From a virus: DNA of 64,000 nt. Location of the stretch: the IMG/VR virus record IMGVR_UViG_3300035703_000006, positions 62,001 through 126,000 of that record. One strand, written 5' to 3'. Shown piece after piece: positions 33,207 to 41,260 of the stretch; the first letter of the stretch is position 1, and the number at the start of each line of letters is the position of its first letter. The position numbers and the translations under genes are program-made. The notes under the pieces are model-generated. The model made no database searches. It had not been told where the DNA came from and saw only the letters and a program-made list of their open reading frames with translations.

Positions 33207-34862
33207 ATGAAAAAGCAAGACTTGGATGCTTTAGCAAGTTTATATGAGAGTGTTTATTCATCTATAGAGAGTGGTGAATATTTAGTTGAAGGTCCTTATG
33301 ATGCTGCTAATGTGAGGAGAGCACAACAATCGCAGCAAGGAAGAGATTCATTAAGAAACATAGGTGGATTTGCTGGATTAGCACAAGCAGCAAGAGCAGC
33401 TGGTGATACTGCTGGTGCTAAAAGATACATGCAAAAATCTCAACAAATTGGAGATCAAAGAAGAGCATCTGTTGCAAGAGCAAATGCTGAACAGAGAGCA
33501 TCTTCTGCTGCAAGAAGACAACAGGATATTGCTGCTTATCAACAAGCATTTGGGAGAAAACCAAATTCAAAACCAATTCAACCATCTGCATTAGCAGGTA
33601 GAGTTAGTAGCACCAGCGATATTGCAGCATTAAGAAGAGGACAAGAACAAGCAAGACAAAATCAACTGGCAGCAGCATCAAGAAAGACAGGATCGGGGGG
33701 TAATACAATACCAGTAGCAGCACCAGGATCAGCAACTTTTGCATCAACATCACAAAAACCAGTGGTTAGAAGTGTTATTGAAAAACCTCCATCAAAACCA
33801 CCAAAATCACCAACACCAGCAATTGGAAAACTTGGGAGCACCACATTTGAAAGAAGAACTCCAACTTCTGCTGAATTAAAAGCAGCACAAGCAGAACGTG
33901 CAAAACAAGAAGCATCAGGGCAAGATACTAGTTCTGTAAAGAATGCAGAAAAGGCACTTCAAGCAGCACAGAGGACAAATCTTCCTACAACTGGACCATC
34001 TCCTGCAATACCTGATTTGAAGAGTGTAAATGCAGATTTAGCAAAATTCACTCCAAGAGATATGAATAAATATCCAATAAAAACACCAAATCCTATAAAT
34101 AATACAAAACCTTCACAAACAATGAAAAGTTCTTACGAATGGCCTTCTGCAAAAACAATTAGAGATATTGCAGATGCTTATTCTTCAATCTATGAAGCAA
34201 AGAAAAAAGTAGACCAGGACCAAGATGGTGATAAGGATAAAGACTTTGCGGATGTAATGATTGCAAGAATGATGGCATCTGGAATGTCAAGAGCAGAAGC
34301 AATCGCAGCAGTTAGAAATAAAGAATATAATGAAGAGTATGAATTAGATGAAGCAACCAGAATGAGAAAGGAACTTGGTAAAGAAGGTGAAACCAGAGTT
34401 CGTGGAGAACTTGCTGCACGTTCAAGAGCATATCAACGTTCTGGTAGTATAGATAGAACCATTGCTGGAGCAGAAGCAGCAGCAGATAGAATTACTCCAA
34501 GAGGACGTAATGAAAGTCCAGGTGAGTATAAACAGAGAATGCAAAAACGTTCTAGAACTTTAAGAGGACTTGCAGCATCGAGAAGAGGTTCGGTAAGAGA
34601 TAAACCTAGAGCAGGCATGAGAGGGTATGCTGCTAAGGTAGAAGGTCCAGATAAGGAGTTACAGACAGCAAGACAAAGAGCAATGTCAGCAGGAACTCTA
34701 ACTCCAAAAGAGAAGAAACAATTAGGTGAAGAGTATCAAATTTATGAAATTGTAGCATCATATCTTTTAGAAAACAACTTTGCAGAAACAATTAATGATG
34801 CAAATGTAATCATTGAAAATATGAGTGAAGTTTGGTTAGAAGAAATCTTAAATAATAATTGA
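33207..34862 (+). CDS. Large Ala/Gln/Arg-rich probable virion protein
   Basis: 551 residues from ATG 33207; a TTG at 33198 is less likely. The N-terminal 30 residues end EYLVE-G, a consensus gp21 site (L26-V-E28). Residues about 40-310 are low-complexity Ala/Gln/Arg/Pro. An EF-hand-like acidic loop DQDQDGDKDKDF follows near 340. The C-terminal 42 residues (IYEIVASYLLENNFAETIND ... MSEVWLEEIL) repeat the helical module of the previous protein. Function unknown; head or injected protein is inferred. Confidence 0.65.
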   Translation: MKKQDLDALASLYESVYSSIESGEYLVEGPYDAANVRRAQQSQQGRDSLRNIGGFAGLAQAARAAGDTAGAKRYMQKSQQIGDQRRASVARANAEQRASSAARRQQDIAAYQQAFGRKPNSKPIQPSALAGRVSSTSDIAALRRGQEQARQNQLAAASRKTGSGGNTIPVAAPGSATFASTSQKPVVRSVIEKPPSKPPKSPTPAIGKLGSTTFERRTPTSAELKAAQAERAKQEASGQDTSSVKNAEKALQAAQRTNLPTTGPSPAIPDLKSVNADLAKFTPRDMNKYPIKTPNPINNTKPSQTMKSSYEWPSAKTIRDIADAYSSIYEAKKKVDQDQDGDKDKDFADVMIARMMASGMSRAEAIAAVRNKEYNEEYELDEATRMRKELGKEGETRVRGELAARSRAYQRSGSIDRTIAGAEAAADRITPRGRNESPGEYKQRMQKRSRTLRGLAASRRGSVRDKPRAGMRGYAAKVEGPDKELQTARQRAMSAGTLTPKEKKQLGEEYQIYEIVASYLLENNFAETINDANVIIENMSEVWLEEILNNN

Positions 34863-34880
34863 TAAAACTTATATATACCT

Positions 34881-34904
34881 CACCCCTTGACAGGGGTGTT
34901 TTTT
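34881..34904 (+). terminator. Intrinsic terminator with TTGACA loop
   Basis: Stem CACCCC (34881-34886) / GGGGTG (34893-34898) with loop TTGACA and a T6 tract (34899-34904). Confidence 0.9.
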
Positions 34905-34915
34905 ATGTCTATAAT
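34887..34915 (+). promoter_or_regulatory. Perfect-consensus sigma70 promoter whose -35 is the terminator loop
   Basis: TTGACA (34887-34892), exactly 17 bp, TATAAT (34910-34915). The hexamer is the hairpin loop, and the 3' arm plus U-tract is the spacer. Predicted start about 34922. Confidence 0.85.
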
Positions 34916-34946
34916 GACTCTGTGGAGTTTCAAGATTATTTGTATC

Positions 34947-34954
34947 TATAAATA
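34947..34954 (+). promoter_or_regulatory. Late promoter TATAAATA
   Basis: Exact octamer, 25 nt before ATG 34980, downstream of the early promoter, giving a tandem early-late arrangement. Confidence 0.78.
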
Positions 34955-34979
34955 TCTTGAATATTCTTAAGACCCCATA

Positions 34980-35429
34980 ATGAGTTATGAAAACCCTTGG
35001 ATGTACCAAGGAAATGTATTTGATACCGATAATATTCAAGATAACTTTGGTTTTGTATATCTTATATCTTGTAATAAGAATGGTCGAAAATATTGGGGAA
35101 GAAAGTATTTTTGGTCTTTTAGAACTCCTCCAGGAAAAAAGAGAAAAGTAAAACAGGAATCTGATTGGAAAAAGTATTATGGTTCTTGTCCTGAATTAAA
35201 AGAAGATATAAAGAAATACGGAAAGGAATTTTTTAGTAGAGAGATTATAAGTCTTCATAAGACAAAAGGAAAATGTAATTATGAAGAGACTAAACAATTA
35301 TTTTTAAATAATGTCTTAACTGAGTCTCTTGACAATGGAGTCCCTGCGTACTATAATTCAAATATACTTTCAAGATACTTCAGGAAGGATTACTTTAATG
35401 AAACTTCAAATCAAGAAAATATGCAATGA
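34980..35429 (+). CDS. GIY-YIG-type endonuclease-like protein
   Basis: 149 residues. Residues 22-45 read GFVYLISCNKNGRKYWGRKY, a GIY-YIG core (GxVY ... YWG), with later KYYGSCPELKEDIKKYG and a candidate catalytic Glu in NYEETKQLF (about 99-107). Resembles small free-standing homing-type nucleases of T4-like phages. It lacks an obvious DNA-binding tail, so it could also be a repair-type GIY-YIG protein. Transcribed from early and late promoters. Confidence 0.65.
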   Translation: MSYENPWMYQGNVFDTDNIQDNFGFVYLISCNKNGRKYWGRKYFWSFRTPPGKKRKVKQESDWKKYYGSCPELKEDIKKYGKEFFSREIISLHKTKGKCNYEETKQLFLNNVLTESLDNGVPAYYNSNILSRYFRKDYFNETSNQENMQ

Positions 35430-35595
35430 TATAATCAGTGATAGGATTGATCGTATGCATGTTTTGTGTGATGAGGGTAACTTTATAGATGCTCAAAGTG
35501 TTTATAGTGAGATTCGTGATTGGGTAATTCAAAAAGAAAATCTTGAAGTTCTATCTCTAGATTATATCAAAGATTATTTTATTGATTTTGAGTGA
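35398..35595 (+). CDS. Small helical hypothetical (65 aa)
   Basis: 65 residues. ATG 35398 has AGGAAGG 8 nt upstream and overlaps the previous gene by 32 nt out of frame. Helical, with RIDRMHVLCDEGNFIDAQSV, a helix-hairpin layout also seen in the 56994 ORF (KHLEANQLYQKY). Function unknown. Confidence 0.65.
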   Translation: MKLQIKKICNDIISDRIDRMHVLCDEGNFIDAQSVYSEIRDWVIQKENLEVLSLDYIKDYFIDFE

Positions 35596-35617
35596 AATCT
35601 AAATAATCTGATATAAT
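35588..35617 (+). promoter_or_regulatory. Sigma70-type promoter for the 35761 lysozyme-like gene
   Basis: TTGAGT (35588-35593), 18 bp, TATAAT (35612-35617). The ~135-nt leader that follows (35624-35760) folds into several small hairpins, e.g. CAATC / GATTG, CCTTC / GAAGG and GTATA / TATAC. Confidence 0.65.
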
Positions 35618-35760
35618 GCAAAAATCCTTTTTGGATTCCTATTATGAGTAGGTTTTAATATTATTAGATTTTGATCGTGACAATCAGAGCCGTGGAGATT
35701 GCCTTCTGAGAAGAAGGTATACCCCTTTCTCTATACGGATGTAGAGTTCAATTAAATTTA

Positions 35761-36423
35761 ATGCAATCAATCTTTACAGTAGCCTTGCCCCTTTTGGCAA
35801 CGGTTACAACCAGCACGGCATCACTGCCATTCGTCAACTACAAGATGCAAGGACCTCCTCCTCCAGTTGATGTTAAACCATTTTCTGTTATTAAAGAGTT
35901 TGATCTTGTAGATGAAAAGAAGACAGCAATCCGAGAGGTTGCTCCCGAAAAACCAAAAGAGAAAAGGTTAATTTGTAAAGGGTGTTCAGAACATGAAAAC
36001 CTTGCTTTGGATTACTTCCAAGAACAAGGAATTAAAGACAGAAACGCCCTTGCTACCATTATGGGCAATATTAAGCAAGAATCTATGTTTGTGCCTAATA
36101 TTTGTGAAGGTGGTAGCAGAACCAGTTGGAGTAACTGCGGTCGTGGTTACGGACTGATTCAATGGACATCTGCCAACCGATATTATGGATTGGGTGACTT
36201 TGCTAGAAAGTTTGGTGGTTCTCCATCAAGCATTCACACGCAACTTCGTTATCTTACGAATGAAGTCCAATGGAAAGACATTGAGAGTCGTATGAAGACT
36301 CCTGGTAAGTCTATCAATCGTTACATGGACTATGCGTATAGTTGGATTGGTTGGGGGCATCATGGTGCTCGTACATCTTATGCACATGATTATGCTTCTA
36401 AACTGATTACGGTAGAAGTTTGA
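35761..36423 (+). CDS. Exported tail-lysozyme-type muralytic protein
   Basis: 220 residues. N-terminal signal-like segment (IFTVALPLLATVTTSTASLP), a Pro/Lys linker, then a catalytic domain from about 75: NALATIMGNIKQESMFVPN with the likely catalytic Glu in KQES, GYGLIQWTSANRYYGL, and LTNEVQWK. This matches the phage tail lysozyme-like glycosidase fold. The signal peptide suggests export to the periplasm rather than a tail component. The role in cell-wall digestion is inferred. Confidence 0.8.
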   Translation: MQSIFTVALPLLATVTTSTASLPFVNYKMQGPPPPVDVKPFSVIKEFDLVDEKKTAIREVAPEKPKEKRLICKGCSEHENLALDYFQEQGIKDRNALATIMGNIKQESMFVPNICEGGSRTSWSNCGRGYGLIQWTSANRYYGLGDFARKFGGSPSSIHTQLRYLTNEVQWKDIESRMKTPGKSINRYMDYAYSWIGWGHHGARTSYAHDYASKLITVEV

Positions 36424-36439
36424 TACAATAGAATAAAAG

Positions 36440-36458
36440 GGAGGATTAATATCCTCCT
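36440..36458 (+). other. Hairpin between the lysozyme gene and tRNA-Gly
   Basis: Perfect stem GGAGGAT / ATCCTCC with a tiny loop, without a U-tract. May be a processing signal or weak terminator. Confidence 0.5.
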
Positions 36459-36464
36459 GTAAGT

Positions 36465-36535
36465 GCGGATATGGTGTAGTGGTAACATACCATCCTTCCA
36501 AGTTGTAGTCACGGGTTCGAATCCCGTTATCCGCT
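36465..36535 (+). tRNA. tRNA-Gly (anticodon TCC)
   Basis: Acceptor GCGGATA (36465-36471) pairs with TATCCGC (36528-36534); D-stem GTGT/ACAT with one GU; anticodon loop CTTCCAA (36495-36501); T-stem ACGGG/CCCGT with TTCGAAT loop. CCA is not encoded. The anticodon stem CCATC/GTTGT has two mismatches (U30-U40 and C27-U43), which is unusual. Reads GGA codons, common in this AT-rich genome. Confidence 0.9.
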
Positions 36536-36559
36536 TCGGGAATTCAATTCCCGATAAAT

Positions 36560-36567
36560 TCTAAATA
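36560..36567 (+). promoter_or_regulatory. Possible variant late promoter TCTAAATA
   Basis: Same NCTAAATA variant as at 20883 and 56123, but 109 nt before the next start. Low confidence. Confidence 0.25.
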
Positions 36568-36612
36568 GAACAAGTGATGAAACCTCAAATACTCGTTGAG
36601 TCACTGAATTAC

Positions 36613-36655
36613 GGAGTTAGTCGAAACTCCTTACATCCGCAGGTATTATTCTGCG
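36613..36655 (+). promoter_or_regulatory. Structured leader of the 36677 gene
   Basis: Two hairpins: GGAGTT / AACTCC (36613-36630) and CGCAG / CTGCG (36638-36655), 22 nt before ATG. Role unknown; could stabilise the mRNA of a secreted protein. Confidence 0.45.
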
Positions 36656-36676
36656 AGAAACTATAGAGGTACTATT

Positions 36677-37045
36677 ATGTTTAAATCCGCATTCGCAGCT
36701 GTTGCTGCTACTCCTTTCCTTGCTTCGGCTGCATTTGCTGGCCCTTATGTTGAGAGCAAGACCACCGCTGCTGCTGTTGATGGTGATTACAAGGGTGCTC
36801 AAACCGAACTTCGTGTTGGTTATGAGCAAAAGACCGCTGGGGGCACAACCATCTTCGGTGAAATTGGACCTGGTTATGAATTTGTGAATGGTGGTGATGG
36901 GCAAGGTGTTGCTGTTGGTGAAGTTGGTGTAAATTTCCCGATTGCTAAGCAACTCTCTGGTAAAGTAAAAGTTGCTGGTGAGTATGGATTCAATTCTGAG
37001 GTCTTTGCTCTTGGTGGTGAAGTAAAAGTTCGTTACGCTTTTTGA
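36677..37045 (+). CDS. Putative outer-membrane beta-barrel protein
   Basis: 122 residues. Typical signal peptide (FKSAFAAVAATPFLASAAFA) with cleavage before GPYVES. The mature part is alternating beta-strand (ELRVGYEQK, TIFGEIGPGYEF, GEVGVNFPIA, VKVAGEYGF, GGEVKVRYAF) and ends in Phe, the C-terminal signature of outer-membrane barrels. GC-richer codons than neighbours. Too short for a porin, sized for a 6-8 strand barrel. Phage-directed change of the host surface is inference. Confidence 0.65.
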   Translation: MFKSAFAAVAATPFLASAAFAGPYVESKTTAAAVDGDYKGAQTELRVGYEQKTAGGTTIFGEIGPGYEFVNGGDGQGVAVGEVGVNFPIAKQLSGKVKVAGEYGFNSEVFALGGEVKVRYAF

Positions 37046-37068
37046 TAAAAAACTCATAAGTTGAGTAG

Positions 37069-37096
37069 AAGCACCTCTTCGTGAGGTGCTTTTTTA
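37069..37096 (+). terminator. Intrinsic terminator after the barrel gene
   Basis: Stem AAGCACCTC / GAGGTGCTT (37069-37077 / 37083-37091) with a TTCGT loop, then a T tract. A late promoter follows 7 nt later. Confidence 0.92.
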
Positions 37097-37102
37097 TTGT
37101 AT

Positions 37103-37110
37103 AATAAATA
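37103..37110 (+). promoter_or_regulatory. Late promoter AATAAATA
   Basis: Matches NATAAATA, 27 nt before ATG 37138. Confidence 0.65.
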
Positions 37111-37137
37111 AGTAAAATATTTGAAAAATTATAGAAT

Positions 37138-37395
37138 ATGGAAAATATAAAAATTAGATGTCGTTCTTGTGGAAAAGAATTAGAGGGACATCCGACTAAA
37201 ACTATAACTTGTGGTTGTTCAAATATGGCAACTATTCGTGGTGGAGTCATATCTGCATTGGATTTAAGTAATGTTATAATGTTAAATTCTATTAATAAAA
37301 AAGAAAAAACAGGTGTCCTTACATCTGAAGATATTGCTTGGCAAGAAGCACGTCGGCAAAGAAAAGTAAAAAAATTAGATTTTGATGTCCGTTAA
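37138..37395 (+). CDS. Zinc-ribbon-like small protein
   Basis: 85 residues. N-terminal CRSC (8-11) and CGC (24-26) fit a four-Cys zinc knuckle; the rest is a strand SALDLSNVIML and a basic helix EARRQRKVKKLDFDVR. Looks like a conserved T4-like cyanophage gene. Function unknown; RNA or DNA contact is inference. Confidence 0.7.
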   Translation: MENIKIRCRSCGKELEGHPTKTITCGCSNMATIRGGVISALDLSNVIMLNSINKKEKTGVLTSEDIAWQEARRQRKVKKLDFDVR

Positions 37396-37419
37396 TTGTG
37401 TCTTTATATCAACACAAAC

Positions 37420-37450
37420 TTGACATCCGTAAGGTGCTCACTAGTATAAC
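37420..37450 (+). promoter_or_regulatory. Sigma70-type promoter with ACTAGT repeats
   Basis: TTGACA (37420-37425), then either AGTATA (17 bp) or TATAAC (19 bp, 37445-37450). Two ACTAGT palindromes (37440-37445 and 37449-37454) flank the -10, a possible operator. Drives the tiny-ORF run. Confidence 0.65.
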
Positions 37451-37473
37451 TAGTAGTATTCATCTCAAAACTT

Positions 37474-37623
37474 ATGGATCAACATACATACGATAATTGG
37501 GTGAAGATTAAAGAAACTTTTGAAGCTTCTGGAAATCTGGATAATATGTTTTATAAAAGAGCAGTTGAAATTGTGAAAACCAGAAGAGACCCTTTGGCAA
37601 AGTTTCTTGGAGATGAAACGTGA
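37474..37623 (+). CDS. Small hypothetical (49 aa)
   Basis: 49 residues, first gene after the 37420 promoter. Helical and charged (NWVKIKETFEASGNLDNMFY, then VKTRRDPLAKFLGDE). TGATG junction with the next gene. Function unknown. Confidence 0.55.
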   Translation: MDQHTYDNWVKIKETFEASGNLDNMFYKRAVEIVKTRRDPLAKFLGDET

Positions 37624-37826
37624 TGGAACCTTTTGATGATGATTATATGACTCGTACAGAAGTTCAGGAGATGATCGATGCTGCTATACGAAGGCACAAT
37701 CGAAATGCTTCCATTATTTCTATGTGCGTTGGTTGGGTGGTTCTTGCTTTATTTGCTGAGGGACTTTTGAGACTTGTAGGAGTGATTCCCCCACTACTTC
37801 CTTTTCTTAAAATTACATTGAACTAA
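37623..37826 (+). CDS. Small single-span membrane protein (67 aa)
   Basis: 67 residues. Charged N-terminal half, then one long hydrophobic stretch (ISMCVGWVVLALFAEGLLRL, about 32-51) and IPPLLPFL. Coupled to both neighbours. Function unknown. Confidence 0.55.
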   Translation: MEPFDDDYMTRTEVQEMIDAAIRRHNRNASIISMCVGWVVLALFAEGLLRLVGVIPPLLPFLKITLN

Positions 37827-37939
37827 TGGTATCAATTACAGAAGAAGATTTAAAAGAATTACAAAGAATAGTTTTACAACAGAAGATAGACGAATTATTT
37901 GAAGAACCATCTACTTACGAGGATGAAGAAGATGAGTAG
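37826..37939 (+). CDS. Tiny acidic hypothetical (37 aa)
   Basis: 37 residues, TAATG-coupled. Very acidic end (EEPSTYEDEEDE). Supported by coupling only. Confidence 0.4.
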   Translation: MVSITEEDLKELQRIVLQQKIDELFEEPSTYEDEEDE

Positions 37940-38021
37940 CACTATTTTCAACGCAATCTGTATTTTTAGTCTCATAGCAATTTTTATAAATTGGGGACTT
38001 CACAATGCCTATCCACAATAA
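37932..38021 (+). CDS. Tiny membrane peptide (29 aa)
   Basis: 29 residues, one hydrophobic helix (IFNAICIFSLIAIFINWG). Overlaps both neighbours. Supported by coupling only. Confidence 0.35.
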   Translation: MSSTIFNAICIFSLIAIFINWGLHNAYPQ

Positions 38022-38202
38022 GAAGTATCAGTTTGCAATGTCGGCATTTGTAAGAATGTACGGGCATGGTGTGACTTATAATCATGATATCAGGCAGTTT
38101 TGTATAGAATGGTCTGAGTGGGGTGTAAATGCTCCTCTATCAGGTCTTGATGAGGTAGACCAATATTTTTACTATGAATATAAAAACTGGAGAGGTAGAT
38201 GA
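38005..38202 (+). CDS. Small hypothetical (65 aa)
   Basis: 65 residues, rich in Tyr and Trp (YGHGVTYNHDIRQFCIEWSE, then YFYYEYKNWRGR). Short cytoplasmic protein. Function unknown. Confidence 0.55.
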   Translation: MPIHNKKYQFAMSAFVRMYGHGVTYNHDIRQFCIEWSEWGVNAPLSGLDEVDQYFYYEYKNWRGR

Positions 38203-38321
38203 TTTTTCATATTGTAGAGGCACTTGCAGCAAGTCCGATCTGGTTAGGTCTTTGTGGAGGGGGATTGATTATTCCTCCAGTTATTGGTATAATTTTGATT
38301 CATAACTCATTTAAATCTTAG
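38199..38321 (+). CDS. Tiny membrane peptide (40 aa)
   Basis: 40 residues, Gly/Ile-rich hydrophobic core (WLGLCGGGLIIPPVIGIILI). ATGA-coupled. The glycan operon starts 11 nt later. Confidence 0.4.
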   Translation: MIFHIVEALAASPIWLGLCGGGLIIPPVIGIILIHNSFKS

Positions 38322-38332
38322 TAATTAATTTT

Positions 38333-39352
38333 ATGAAAAAAGTATTGGTCACTGGTGGTGCAGGATTTATTGCACATCATTTGATTTCTCAAATTATTAA
38401 AAACACTGATTGGGAAATTATTAGTTTAGATCGTCTTGATTTTAGTGGAAATTTAAATCGTCTTCATGATGTTCTTAAAGACTTTTCTGTTGAAGAAAAA
38501 TCAAGAGTGAAAGTTGTATTTCATGATTTAAAAGCAGCAATTAATCCACTCATTGCTGCTGATATTGGTAAAGTTGATTATATTTTGCATCTTGCTGCAG
38601 GTTCTCATGTAGATAGAAGTATAGAATATCCACTTGAATTTGTGATGGATAATGTTGTGGCAACATGCAATATTCTTGATTTTGCTAGAAGTCTTGATAA
38701 TCTTGAAAGATTTGTTTATTTTAGTACGGATGAAGTTTTTGGACCTGCTCCAAAAGGAATTAATTATCAAGAAAATGATAGATACAATTCAACAAATCCT
38801 TATAGTGCAACAAAAGCAGGTGGGGAAGAACTTGCAGTAGCATTTGAAAACACATATGGATTGCCTGTGTATATTACTCATACGATGAATGTCTTTGGGC
38901 AAAGACAGCATCCAGAAAAATACATTCCGATGTGCATTAAAAAAATTCGTGATGGAGAAACTATTACAATTCATAGTGATCCAAGTAAAACTATTCCTGG
39001 ATCAAGGCATTATATTCATGCAGAAGATGTCGCTGATGCTCTTTTGTTCCTTTTAAATCGACCTACAATTACTGAAAAAAATTGGGGAGATGCTAAATGC
39101 CCTAAATTTAATATTGTTGGAGCAGAGGAATTAAATAATCTTCAACTTGCACAAATAATTGCTGATGTTCAAGGAAGGGAATTGAAATACGAAATGATCG
39201 ATTTTCATTCTGCACGTCCTGGACACGATCTTCGTTATGCTTTGTCTGGTGAAAAAATGAAGCAAATAGGGTGGGTTCCTAAAGATATACGTGATAGAAT
39301 CCGTGAGGTTGTTGAATGGACTCTTGCAAATGAACGTTGGATTAAACTATGA
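38333..39352 (+). CDS. dTDP-glucose 4,6-dehydratase-like SDR (RmlB type)
   Basis: 339 residues. Extended SDR: NAD-binding TGGAGFI (7-13), [11 protein letters not shown] (about 87-97), STDEVFG (about 133-139) and catalytic Y-x-x-x-K in [13 protein letters not shown]. Family members dehydrate nucleotide-sugars to 4-keto-6-deoxy sugars. First gene of the glycan operon, ATGA-coupled to gmd. The nucleotide (dTDP, CDP or UDP) cannot be told from sequence. Confidence 0.82.
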   Translation: MKKVLVTGGAGFIAHHLISQIIKNTDWEIISLDRLDFSGNLNRLHDVLKDFSVEEKSRVKVVFHDLKAAINPLIAADIGKVDYILHLAAGSHVDRSIEYPLEFVMDNVVATCNILDFARSLDNLERFVYFSTDEVFGPAPKGINYQENDRYNSTNPYSATKAGGEELAVAFENTYGLPVYITHTMNVFGQRQHPEKYIPMCIKKIRDGETITIHSDPSKTIPGSRHYIHAEDVADALLFLLNRPTITEKNWGDAKCPKFNIVGAEELNNLQLAQIIADVQGRELKYEMIDFHSARPGHDLRYALSGEKMKQIGWVPKDIRDRIREVVEWTLANERWIKL

Positions 39353-40350
39353 AAATCGCACTCATCACTGGAATTACTGGGCAAGATGGTTCCTATCTTG
39401 CGGAATTACTTTTGGAAAAAAGATATGAAGTTCATGGTATTATTCGGAGGTCTTCTCTTATTAATACTCATAGAATTGATCATATTTACAACCGCATTAA
39501 ATTACATTATGGTGACCTCACCGACTCTACTAACTTAGTAAGAGTAATTCAGCAGGTACAACCTGATGAAATTTATAATCTTGGTGCCCAAAGTCATGTG
39601 AAAGTGTCTTTTGAGATGCCTGAATATACAGGTATGGTTGATGGTTTAGGGACTTTACGTGTTCTTGAGGCAGTGCGTCTCTTGGGTATGGAGAATAAAG
39701 TTCGCATCTATCAAGCATCAACTTCTGAAATGTTTGGTTTGGTTCAAGAAATACCCCAAAAGGAAACTACTCCATTTTACCCTCGTAGTCCTTACGGATG
39801 TGCAAAGGTTTATGGTTACTGGGTGACTAAAAACTATCGTGAGGCATATGGAATGTATGCTTGTACTGGAATTCTTTTTAATCACGAATCCCCTCGTCGT
39901 GGTGAAACCTTTGTCACTAGGAAAATAACTCGTGGACTCTCTCGTATTTCAGTTGGTATGCAAGATTGTTTGTATCTTGGAAATCTAAATGCAAAAAGAG
40001 ATTGGGGTCATGCTAAAGATTTTGTGAGGGCAATGTGGATGATGCTTCAGCAAGATAATCCAGAAGATTATGTAATTGCTACTGGAAAACAATATTCTGT
40101 AAAAGAATTTGTAAATGCTGCTGGACCTTATTTTGGACTTCATATAAATTGGGAAGGTGAAGGATTGGATGAAGTTGGAATTGAAAAATTTAGTGGAAGA
40201 CCAATCATTAAAGTTGATTCAAAATACTTTAGACCAACAGAAGTAGAAACTTTACTTGGTGATGCATCAAAAGCAAAAAACGAATTAGGTTGGGAACCAG
40301 AGATTTCTTTTGATCAATTAGTTGAGGATATGTGTATTCATGGACAATAA
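39349..40350 (+). CDS. gmd: GDP-mannose 4,6-dehydratase
   Basis: 333 residues. First step of GDP-L-fucose synthesis. [15 protein letters not shown] (8-22), the [15 protein letters not shown] loop (about 35-49), QASTSEMFG (about 121-129) and [15 protein letters not shown] with catalytic Tyr and Lys. Immediately followed by fucose synthase. Confidence 0.95.
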   Translation: MKIALITGITGQDGSYLAELLLEKRYEVHGIIRRSSLINTHRIDHIYNRIKLHYGDLTDSTNLVRVIQQVQPDEIYNLGAQSHVKVSFEMPEYTGMVDGLGTLRVLEAVRLLGMENKVRIYQASTSEMFGLVQEIPQKETTPFYPRSPYGCAKVYGYWVTKNYREAYGMYACTGILFNHESPRRGETFVTRKITRGLSRISVGMQDCLYLGNLNAKRDWGHAKDFVRAMWMMLQQDNPEDYVIATGKQYSVKEFVNAAGPYFGLHINWEGEGLDEVGIEKFSGRPIIKVDSKYFRPTEVETLLGDASKAKNELGWEPEISFDQLVEDMCIHGQ

Positions 40351-41260
40351 TTCTAAAGTATTGGTTGCTGGTGCCAATGGAATGGTTGGATCAGCAATCG
40401 TGAGAAACCTTGAAAGTAAAGGGTACACCAATATCATTAAAGGAACCCGTGATGATGTTGACTTCACGAATCAAGATGAAACGGAAAGATATTTCTATTC
40501 AGAAGAACCTGAGTATGTCTTTGTTGCTGCTGCTAAGGTTGGTGGCATTATGGCAAACAATAACTATAAGGCAGATTTTTTGACTGAGAATCTTCAAATT
40601 CAAACTAATTTGATTCAACAATCTTATAATTATGGAGTAAAGAAACTTTTGTTCCTAGGTTCTTCCTGCATCTATCCTAAGTTTGCAACTCAACCAATCA
40701 TGGAAGATCAATTGATGACTGGTTCTTTAGAACCAACTAATGATGCTTATGCGATTGCTAAGATTGCTGGTATTATGATGTGCCAAGCATATCGTCAGCA
40801 GCACGGGTTTAATGCCATCTCACTGATGCCTACGAATCTTTATGGTCCTAATGATAACTTTGATTTAGAGACCTCACACGTCCTTCCTGCAATGATTGCG
40901 AAGTTTCATAATGCCAAAGAATCTGTAACCCTTTGGGGTGATGGTTCTGCGATGCGTGAGTTTCTTCACGTCGATGATTTAGCAGAAGCATGTTATGTTT
41001 GTATGCAGAACTATGATGGACCAGGGCATATTAATGTTGGTACAGGTGAAGATGTTAGAATTTGGGAACTTGCAAATATTATTGCCGATGTCGTTGGTTA
41101 TGATCGTGATATTAACTGGGATTTTACTAAACCAAATGGAACTCCTAGAAAAGTTCTTAATGTAGATAAAATTAAGTCTTTTGGATGGGAACCAAAAATA
41201 ACTCTTAAAGAAGGAATTAAAAGTACTTATCAATGGTATGTTGAAAATGTTGTCTCATAA
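40340..41260 (+). CDS. fcl: GDP-L-fucose synthase
   Basis: 306 residues from ATG 40340 (an upstream frame start at 40322 lies in gmd). Epimerase/reductase converting the Gmd product to GDP-L-fucose. [12 protein letters not shown] (11-22), [12 protein letters not shown] (about 98-109), YAIAKIAG (about 131-138) and LPTNLYGP-type [10 protein letters not shown]. Uses NADPH by family precedent. Confidence 0.95.
   Translation: MDNNSKVLVAGANGMVGSAIVRNLESKGYTNIIKGTRDDVDFTNQDETERYFYSEEPEYVFVAAAKVGGIMANNNYKADFLTENLQIQTNLIQQSYNYGVKKLLFLGSSCIYPKFATQPIMEDQLMTGSLEPTNDAYAIAKIAGIMMCQAYRQQHGFNAISLMPTNLYGPNDNFDLETSHVLPAMIAKFHNAKESVTLWGDGSAMREFLHVDDLAEACYVCMQNYDGPGHINVGTGEDVRIWELANIIADVVGYDRDINWDFTKPNGTPRKVLNVDKIKSFGWEPKITLKEGIKSTYQWYVENVVS

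Noticed and set aside
36440-36458. Hairpin before tRNA-Gly as an intrinsic terminator
   Set aside because: There is no U-tract after the stem; it was kept only as a hairpin of unknown role.
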